Origin: Bacteroidales bacterium | Lineage (GTDB): Bacteria > Bacteroidota > Bacteroidia > Bacteroidales > UBA7960 | Direction of reading: 5' to 3' | NCBI GenBank assembly: GCA_007128045.1 | Contig: SKYG01000090.1 | Span: 1 to 10,780, forward strand | Length of the DNA stretch: 10,780 nucleotides | Shown here: positions 5,707 through 10,780 of the stretch, one piece after another | Layout: every line of letters starts with the position of its first letter | Position numbering within the stretch: position 1 is the stretch's first letter | The notes under the pieces: model-generated | The model's database searches: none | What the model was told of the DNA's origin: nothing | What the model saw: only the letters and a program-made list of their open reading frames with translations | Translations under genes and position numbers: made by a program

Positions 5707-8073
5707 TTACAAAAACTGCTGCCTGTTAAACAGGATGTAGCCGAAGTTTATCATGAACACCCAGGTGCTGGCTTCCTGGCCCAGGTAGGAAGCGCTGATG
5801 CTCAGTGGGCCGGGGGTGAGGTGGCGTACCAGGGCAAAATTTGCGATGTATGACGGACTGAAGCTGATATTTTTGAAACGTGTTTTGTTATCCAGGCCTG
5901 GTTCAATTGTTTGTAGCGGCTGGAAAGCGTAAGCTTCTGCCCTAAAGCTTGCTGAGCGTGAAATCGACCAGGTTGCTTTCACTCCTGCCGCCGTATAGTT
6001 TGAGGCCCTGAACTCCGGTAGAAATCTTGTTTGTGCCAGAGGAAATGGGTTAAACTGTTTTGCGATCCCCAGCGAAGATGTGTAGTTGCTGAGCAGGGGG
6101 CGGTCGCTTAAAAAGAGTTCTGCCATGTATCCGGGTGAGAACCGGCTGCCGTTAAGCAGGTAATTTTGGTGTCTCACTGAGAGCTCCCACCAGGAGTGAT
6201 CCTGCAATATTTCTCCATTGTTGAGGGATTCAGCTGGTTGAAACTTCTCCCGGCCTGATACATAACTGAGACTTGCACTGAGCAGGCTCCCTGATGTTGC
6301 ATACTGTTTACGGTTGAGTGTATTTCTTTCGTAGTGCAGGTATGCCCTCCACGGGGTGAAATAGGTTACATTGCTTCTATCAGTTTTTGAAAAGTCGTCA
6401 GAGTCATAATAAGTGTTTCTCAGCTCAGTTCTGAAGCCGCCGGTCTCCAGTGTGCCTTTCCGCCCGGCCGGCATACCTAGCCTCAGTTCTCCTGTAACTT
6501 CCCTTTGCCTGAGAAAGGCAGGCTTTTGTTCTTCAAAAAATAACAGGGGGCTGGATGAGAATTTCCAGTGGCTATAGGTTATATCTGTAAACAGGTAAAA
6601 AGGATTCCTGCCAATGAAGTCTTTTCTTCCGGAAAGTGCGGCACTGGTATAAAAACTGCCAAAATAGGCTCTTGCAGAGAGATGTGCCGGGTTTTTGTCC
6701 AGCCGCCAGAACTGTACTTCACTGAAGGCCTGATTGATGTTTTCTGATGAGATGTTGCCACCTATGGTCCTGAAATAGTCTGAATCGTACTCTATGTCGG
6801 CAAAGAAATCGTAATAGCCTGTTTCCTGGTTATAGATGATCCTGGGGTAGGAGTTTTTAAACCTCCTGAGGGCGAGAAGCGCGAGGTAATTCTTTTTTAT
6901 TTCATCCAGGCTTACCGGCTCGCTGCTTCGCTTTAGAAAGTTTTCAGCGAACCTTCGTTCGTTTTCTCTCAATCCGGTAACAGTAACCTCATTGATCATC
7001 AGTGCGGGCATTTCATATCGGAATGCTTCTCTTTTCAGATGGAGCGTTTCCTTAGCTACCCTGTGATCAAAAAGGTGTTGATTATCAGCGATCTGGTCAA
7101 TTGCAGCATTATACCCTGCCAGGTAAACCATTTCGCTTTGACTGAAATCGGTCACATTTAGGTCGGGAACGTCAGGTCTTACCATAAAACCCTTGTCAGT
7201 GCCGATGTCATAGCGTGTATATGCCATAAGCATAGTTTGTAACTGCGAGACGATATCGTGGGGTGATGGTTTTTCCGGGTTTCCAGAGACCACGCTCCCG
7301 ACAACAATGTCGGGAACAAACTCCATATGCACCACATCGGCTGGGAAGTTATTGAACATACCGCCATCCATCATCAGTCTGCCGTCGATGGTTATCGGTT
7401 TGAAATAGAATGGAAAGGTCATGGAGGCCCTTACGGCATCGGCAAGGCTACCATATCTCATCACCTCTCCTCTGTTTTCTTCAACATTTGCAGCTATGCA
7501 TCGAAAGGGTACCAGCAGGTTGTCAAAGCTGTAGTTTGCCGCTGCTGCAGCTGGCCCTAGATACTCCATAAAAAGGAAATCCATTAAAAACGGAGATACG
7601 ATATTGGCAGGGATATTGCTTTGAATTACGCCCTGCAGATCGAAAGCGTGCTCTCTGGCTATATTGATTCTGAGCCAGGCTGGGTCGGGATGAGGTTTTA
7701 GATAATAGAGGCTGTACTTGTCGTCAATCCTTCCCCTGGCGGCAGCAATGAACTCATCCGACCGGACTATCTCCATCATTTCGGCTGGTGAATACCCTGC
7801 AGCATACAGCCCTCCGACGATCGCCCCTATAGATGTACCGGCTATGTAATCAATTGGGATGCCGTTTTCCTCAAGGGCTTGCAGAACTCCGATATGGGCG
7901 ATTCCTTTGGCGCCTCCGCCGCTCAGTACCACTGCAACGGTTTGTCTGTTGAGTGGTTCGTAGGTGTCATTATTTGTTGCATGAAGCATTGTGGTTTCAG
8001 AGAGGTATACGAAAAATATGGCAATGCAGGCCTGCATGATCGTCTTGTTCGCATATGTCATCCATGAATCCAT
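5707..8073 (-). CDS. Patatin-like phospholipase with POTRA-like and outer-membrane barrel domains
   Basis: This is a 788-residue protein. I chose ATG at 8073; the frame extends ten codons further to a TTG at 8103, which is less likely. The signal peptide covers about residues 1-32 (MDSWMTY, hydrophobic run, ending near LHA). The patatin domain (about 45-255) has the oxyanion motif GGGAKG (52-57), the nucleophile elbow GTSIG with Ser81, and DGGM with Asp236, giving the Ser-Asp dyad of bacterial lipid acyl hydrolases. A POTRA-like segment follows (about 360-440, starting INEVTVTGL), then a beta-rich C-terminal region (about 440-788) typical of surface-antigen/BamA-like barrels. This architecture matches type Vd (PlpD-like) secretion proteins, so the lipase part is likely delivered to the periplasmic face or the cell surface. 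The substrate, probably phospholipid, is inferred from the family. It lies 104 bases behind the barrel-protein gene and in the same direction. Confidence 0.92.
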   Translation of the reverse strand: MDSWMTYANKTIMQACIAIFFVYLSETTMLHATNNDTYEPLNRQTVAVVLSGGGAKGIAHIGVLQALEENGIPIDYIAGTSIGAIVGGLYAAGYSPAEMMEIVRSDEFIAAARGRIDDKYSLYYLKPHPDPAWLRINIAREHAFDLQGVIQSNIPANIVSPFLMDFLFMEYLGPAAAAANYSFDNLLVPFRCIAANVEENRGEVMRYGSLADAVRASMTFPFYFKPITIDGRLMMDGGMFNNFPADVVHMEFVPDIVVGSVVSGNPEKPSPHDIVSQLQTMLMAYTRYDIGTDKGFMVRPDVPDLNVTDFSQSEMVYLAGYNAAIDQIADNQHLFDHRVAKETLHLKREAFRYEMPALMINEVTVTGLRENERRFAENFLKRSSEPVSLDEIKKNYLALLALRRFKNSYPRIIYNQETGYYDFFADIEYDSDYFRTIGGNISSENINQAFSEVQFWRLDKNPAHLSARAYFGSFYTSAALSGRKDFIGRNPFYLFTDITYSHWKFSSSPLLFFEEQKPAFLRQREVTGELRLGMPAGRKGTLETGGFRTELRNTYYDSDDFSKTDRSNVTYFTPWRAYLHYERNTLNRKQYATSGSLLSASLSYVSGREKFQPAESLNNGEILQDHSWWELSVRHQNYLLNGSRFSPGYMAELFLSDRPLLSNYTSSLGIAKQFNPFPLAQTRFLPEFRASNYTAAGVKATWSISRSASFRAEAYAFQPLQTIEPGLDNKTRFKNISFSPSYIANFALVRHLTPGPLSISASYLGQEASTWVFMINFGYILFNRQQFL

Positions 8074-8177
8074 TTTTTTTCTCAACTTTTCTTTGAGTTT
8101 CAACCTTCGGCTTTCCTGATAAATCGGGATCTTCGCATTGCTTCGATCGACCTTCTAAGTGGTTGTTTTCATGATTG

Positions 8178-9350
8178 TCAGAAGGAGTATTGCAGAGAAA
8201 CAAAGAATCCGGCTCCTGCCTCTTCAAAGATTGTTCCCGATCCACCCAGGAATATCTGGCCAATACATTCAAGGTCAACATTCCTGGTCAGGGAGAAGTC
8301 TATGCTTGGCATCAGGAATGCCGCTTCTATATCGGGCAGTGCCATCAGGGCCAGGCCACCATTCAGGATAGGTGAAATAGACCGCTGTGTGCTCAGCGTG
8401 ACAGCATATTTTGAGAACATGATGTTATCGGGTCTTAACGGCTCAGTGATCATGAAGACCTGTCCCGGCCTTCTGTTGTATCCGCCATTATAGAGGAACT
8501 CAAGTACGCCGAAGGCGCCATTTGCAAATACGTAGTCGATGCCGGTTGAAGCCACCATGTTTCCCCTGGTCATACCTGCTTCCTCTTCTATGTCATAGAA
8601 CCAGGTGGCTTCTCCCTTGAAACCTGCCCCACCGATACTGCCAGCCCAGCCGCCACCCACCGCCATCCGGTGTCTGTAATACCCTGCAAGCATTTGCAGG
8701 TCGTAACCACTGTGGTTGATGCTGACCATGGCTGCCGCCACCATGTCGCGGCTGTCTCTGGCCGGGCTGACTGCGAATTGCACACGTGACAGTTCGCCCG
8801 GGAAGTACTGTATCCTGACGGCATCGGATCCTGGCCTCTCGGGGTAGTCAACATCGAAGAACGAGTAGGTGTTGAACAGATCGTTCGGGTTTGATACCAG
8901 GTTAATTCCCCAGTTGATTCGCTGTCTCCCCACCCGGACATGCCATTTGTTAGCCCGCCAGTCGGCATATAGTCTGTCGGCCATGCTGTGCCCGATCCAG
9001 GAGCCATCCGACAACCACACCCAGGAAAGATTCATCAGTCCATCATCATGTCCAAGTATATCACTAAATTGTGGAAATTCTTTGAACAGGGTATTGTAGA
9101 ACACCCTGTTTCTGCCTTCTGCAGCCAGGTGAAAGTTGCCACTTAGGTTCCATCTGAGGTTCAGTCTGTTGTGAAATAGATTGGTAAATGACGGATCAGA
9201 AAAATTCCTATCGAGCCTCAGTGCAGGCATGTTCCTGACATAGCCGCGCAGAGTAGGGGATTCTATCGTACTGGAGTTCGTCCCCGCAAAAAGGTTCTTG
9301 GTAAGACACAGGTTCAGAACAATTATTGTTATGACAGTGGTTATTCTCAT
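8178..9350 (-). CDS. Outer-membrane beta-barrel protein (DUF1302-like porin type)
   Basis: This 390-residue protein starts at ATG 9350, chosen over a GTG at 9398 because a clear signal peptide begins there (MRITTVITIIVL...NLFA, about 22 residues) and a purine-rich ribosome-binding site precedes it. The mature protein consists of alternating amphipathic strands with aromatic girdles and ends in YSF, the usual C-terminal aromatic signal for the BAM machinery. The segments GRQRINWG (141-148) and NPNDLFN (154-160) followed by DYPERPGSDAVR resemble the DUF1302/porin-like barrels that often sit beside lipid or lipoprotein transport genes. No enzymatic motif is visible. It probably acts as an outer-membrane channel or as the outer-membrane partner of the ABC transporter encoded just upstream; that partnership is inferred from gene order. 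The exact family assignment is tentative. Confidence 0.8.
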   Translation of the reverse strand: MRITTVITIIVLNLCLTKNLFAGTNSSTIESPTLRGYVRNMPALRLDRNFSDPSFTNLFHNRLNLRWNLSGNFHLAAEGRNRVFYNTLFKEFPQFSDILGHDDGLMNLSWVWLSDGSWIGHSMADRLYADWRANKWHVRVGRQRINWGINLVSNPNDLFNTYSFFDVDYPERPGSDAVRIQYFPGELSRVQFAVSPARDSRDMVAAAMVSINHSGYDLQMLAGYYRHRMAVGGGWAGSIGGAGFKGEATWFYDIEEEAGMTRGNMVASTGIDYVFANGAFGVLEFLYNGGYNRRPGQVFMITEPLRPDNIMFSKYAVTLSTQRSISPILNGGLALMALPDIEAAFLMPSIDFSLTRNVDLECIGQIFLGGSGTIFEEAGAGFFVSLQYSF

Positions 9351-9352
9351 TA

Positions 9353-9364
9353 TCTCTCTTTCCT
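9353..9364 (-). promoter_or_regulatory. Purine-rich ribosome-binding site for the outer-membrane barrel gene
   Basis: Read on the minus strand, AGGAAAGAGAGA lies just ahead of the ATG at 9350, with AGGA about ten bases from the start codon. It supports the choice of ATG 9350 over the upstream GTG at 9398. It stands out because most genes in this window have no Shine-Dalgarno-like sequence. Confidence 0.5.
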
Positions 9365-9456
9365 GTCTGGATGTTACTAGATTCAACTTTGAGCTCACTC
9401 TTAAAAGTTCGTTTTTTTGGTTCCCACAGATAAATGCAGATGTCAGATATTTGATT

Positions 9457-9497
9457 ATCAGCGAAAAAAGATCAGCGAAAATCAGTGAAAATCAGCG
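9457..9497. repeat. Short tandem repeat of ATCAGCG units at the end of the ABC ATPase gene
   Basis: Four copies of ATCAGYG occur at 9457, 9471, 9481 and 9491, spaced 14, 10 and 10 bases apart and mostly followed by AAAA. On the minus strand this reads as repeated CTGATTTTCG. The rightmost unit supplies the TGA stop of the ABC ATPase gene (9492-9494), and the array extends into the leader of the barrel-protein gene. Its role is unknown; it may be a dispersed intergenic repeat that landed at the gene end. Confidence 0.5.
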
Positions 9498-10205
9498 GGA
9501 GATACTTATCTCTTCTCTTTGAAAATGCTCGTCGCTGGCAACGGCACCATCAACCAGTGTTATTACGCGACGTGCTCTTTCAATCACTCGTTGGTCGTGT
9601 GTTGAGAAGATCAGCGTAATGTTTTCTTCTTTATTGAGTCTTGCCATAATGTCGAGCAGGTTGAAAGCTGATTCTGTATCGAGGTTAGCGGTGGGCTCAT
9701 CAGCCAGTACAAAGTCGGGCTTTGAGGCCAGCGCTCTGGCAACCGCAACGCGTTGCTGCTGACCGCCACTTAGCTTTCCCGGCCTTACATCAAGCTTGTC
9801 ACTCAGTCCGACTTGCTCGAGCATTTCCTTTGCCCGTTGTTCCATTTCTGCTTTGGGTCTGTTTTGCAGCAGCATGATGAACGATACGTTTTCTACCGCA
9901 GTAAGGACTGGTATCAGGTTGTAGGCCTGGAAAACAAATCCTATATGCCTGAGGCGGAAGTCGAACAATTTGCTCTCCTTCATCGTGGCGATATCCACCC
10001 CGTCGATTAGTACATGTCCTCCGGTTGGCTTGTCAAGCCCGCCGATAACATTAAGGAATGTAGTTTTTCCGGAACCAGATGGACCTACAATAGCAGTGAA
10101 CTCACCTTGTTTGAATTCAAGGCTTACATGTTTCAGGGCATGTACCGGAACGGCTGTTCCTGTATATACCTTCGAGAGATTGGTTGTTTTGATTACAGTC
10201 TTCAT
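9492..10205 (-). CDS. ABC transporter ATP-binding protein, LolD/MacB type
   Basis: This 237-residue protein, starting at ATG 10205, is a complete nucleotide-binding domain. It has Walker A GPSGSGKT (41-48), Q-loop Gln93 in FVFQAYNL, the signature LSGGQQQR (145-152), Walker B FVLADEP (165-171) and H-loop His203 in STHD. The segments PTANLD and AYNLIPVLTAVENV are characteristic of the LolD/MacB/FtsE group, whose transporters use ATP for mechanical work on lipoproteins, peptides or lipids rather than for channel-like import. The cognate permease gene lies directly upstream with a 124-base gap, and the outer-membrane barrel gene follows. The length is normal for the family. The last residues (EEISISR) are encoded beside a short tandem repeat that contributes the stop codon, so the C-terminal tail may differ from relatives. 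The transported substrate cannot be read from the sequence. Confidence 0.95.
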   Translation of the reverse strand: MKTVIKTTNLSKVYTGTAVPVHALKHVSLEFKQGEFTAIVGPSGSGKTTFLNVIGGLDKPTGGHVLIDGVDIATMKESKLFDFRLRHIGFVFQAYNLIPVLTAVENVSFIMLLQNRPKAEMEQRAKEMLEQVGLSDKLDVRPGKLSGGQQQRVAVARALASKPDFVLADEPTANLDTESAFNLLDIMARLNKEENITLIFSTHDQRVIERARRVITLVDGAVASDEHFQREEISISR

Positions 10206-10329
10206 GTGTTTATATTTTATGATGGTTATTGATTCATTCTTTGTTATTGGCTTCCGGTCTTACGGGTTACAGGGGTGCAAATACCCGGGGTTTAACTTTT
10301 TAGCCAGGCCGGCAGCCTAACGCCGGTGG

Positions 10330-10780
10330 CTACTCCTGCCTGACCGCTTCAGCCGGCTGAAGCCGGATTGCTTTCCAGGCAGGGTATAGTGAAGCCAGAA
10401 CAGCAAAGATAACGAGTACAATGGCTATTTCGAAGTAAAATGCGCTTTCTATTGCAGGGTAAAGAACCGATGCGTATCCAAAATCCTCCAGTCCTTCTGC
10501 CCCTGGTATTGGAACTCCTGTATTGCCGAGGATCTCTATCATACCCCATGACATGAACAGGCCAATTACCCCTCCGATCAGGGCAATGATGGTTGTTTCG
10601 GCAACAATCATTGAGTATACTTTCCTTCTTTTCATGCCTACGGCGAGAAGAACACCCAACTCTCTCACCCTTTCCAGGATCGACATCAGAATGGTATTAA
10701 GCAATCCGAAGGAGACGGCCATGATGATGATTATCAATATCCAGATCAATGCTTCTCCCAGAAACTCGAGGGCATAGAAA
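10330..10780 (-). CDS. FtsX/MacB-type ABC transporter permease, C-terminal part (cut by window edge)
   Basis: The frame is open across the right edge and supplies the last 149 residues of a permease. It is an FtsX domain (PF02687): a first helix (ALIWILIIIIMAVSFGLLNT), then the cytoplasmic coupling segment ILERVRELGVLLAVGMKRRKV. Two further membrane helices follow, with a short extracytoplasmic loop (about residues 78-110 of the visible part) between them, then the C-terminal motif YPAWKAIRLQPAEAVRQE typical of MacB/LolC/LolE-like permeases. The first transmembrane helix and the large periplasmic domain would lie beyond the window. Together with the ATPase gene that follows, it forms the inner-membrane part of a mechanotransmission-type ABC transporter. 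The 124-base spacer to the ATPase gene is unusually long for such a pair and contains GC-rich hairpin potential. Confidence 0.93.
   Translation of the reverse strand, partial: FYALEFLGEALIWILIIIIMAVSFGLLNTILMSILERVRELGVLLAVGMKRRKVYSMIVAETTIIALIGGVIGLFMSWGMIEILGNTGVPIPGAEGLEDFGYASVLYPAIESAFYFEIAIVLVIFAVLASLYPAWKAIRLQPAEAVRQE

Noticed and set aside
8074..8103. Ten-residue extension of the patatin protein from a TTG at 8103
   Set aside because: An ATG at 8073 gives a normal-length signal peptide; the extension is Lys-rich with a non-ATG start.
8115..8128. Imperfect hairpin CCTGAT/ATCGGG between the barrel and patatin genes
   Set aside because: The stem is only six pairs with a G-T wobble and a two-base loop, and no T-run follows; too weak to call a terminator.
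8588..9007. 139-codon open frame antisense-frame within the barrel-protein gene, and similar long overlapping frames elsewhere (for example 1284-1571, 4213-4539, 7997-8281)
   Set aside because: They overlap genes with clear family matches, have no recognisable motifs and unnatural composition, and are shadow frames.
10309..10326. Hairpin CCGGC/GCCGG with 8-base loop just after the permease stop
   Set aside because: On the minus strand it is followed by CTGGCTAAAAAGTT with no T-run, and it lies between two genes that should be co-transcribed, so an intrinsic terminator is not supported.
1..10780. tRNA, rRNA, CRISPR array, riboswitch or phage genes
   Set aside because: All intergenic gaps are shorter than 300 bases and none showed a cloverleaf, regular spacer-repeat array or known conserved RNA pattern by eye.

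Overview
The window looks like a chromosomal stretch from a member of the Bacteroidota, probably a Bacteroidales/Marinilabiliales-type organism. This is inferred from the protein families and their sequence style (RhlE-type helicase, patatin fused to a surface-antigen barrel, CNxCH lipoprotein, MacB-like ABC pair with an outer-membrane barrel) and from the near absence of Shine-Dalgarno sequences before most starts. No rRNA, tRNA, CRISPR array or phage gene was seen.

Layout. The left edge holds the N-terminus of a GNAT acetyltransferase (minus strand) and a small secreted protein of unknown function (253-903, minus). The only plus-strand gene follows, a DEAD-box RNA helicase of the RhlE type (1035-2008). 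It is broken by an internal out-of-frame deletion that removes helicase motif IV, and its C-terminus is also short. It converges, with a 4-base gap, on a small haem-binding-type lipoprotein (2013-2507, minus). The leader of that lipoprotein gene carries a 165-bp MITE-like element with 22-bp terminal inverted repeats ending in CTAG (2554-2718). Next come a cytoplasmic-looking beta-lactamase-family serine hydrolase (2787-3854) and a chimeric junction. At the junction the front part of an alpha/beta hydrolase (4186-4599) runs directly into the back part of a CPBP intramembrane protease (3902 to about 4195), so both genes are remnants of one deletion. A duplicated-repeat membrane protein (4596-5618) is translationally coupled to the hydrolase remnant.

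The right half is an envelope cluster on the minus strand, read from the window's right edge inward: FtsX/MacB-type permease (partial), LolD/MacB-type ATPase, outer-membrane beta-barrel protein, then patatin-like phospholipase with POTRA-like and barrel domains. The ABC pair probably powers extraction or export of a lipid or lipoprotein at the inner membrane, and the two barrels act at the outer membrane. That shared pathway is inferred from gene order and domain types only.

The most notable signals are the MITE-like element, the two independent gene-disrupting deletions within about 3 kb (genome decay or assembly error), the tandem-duplicated membrane protein, and the ABC/barrel/patatin cluster.
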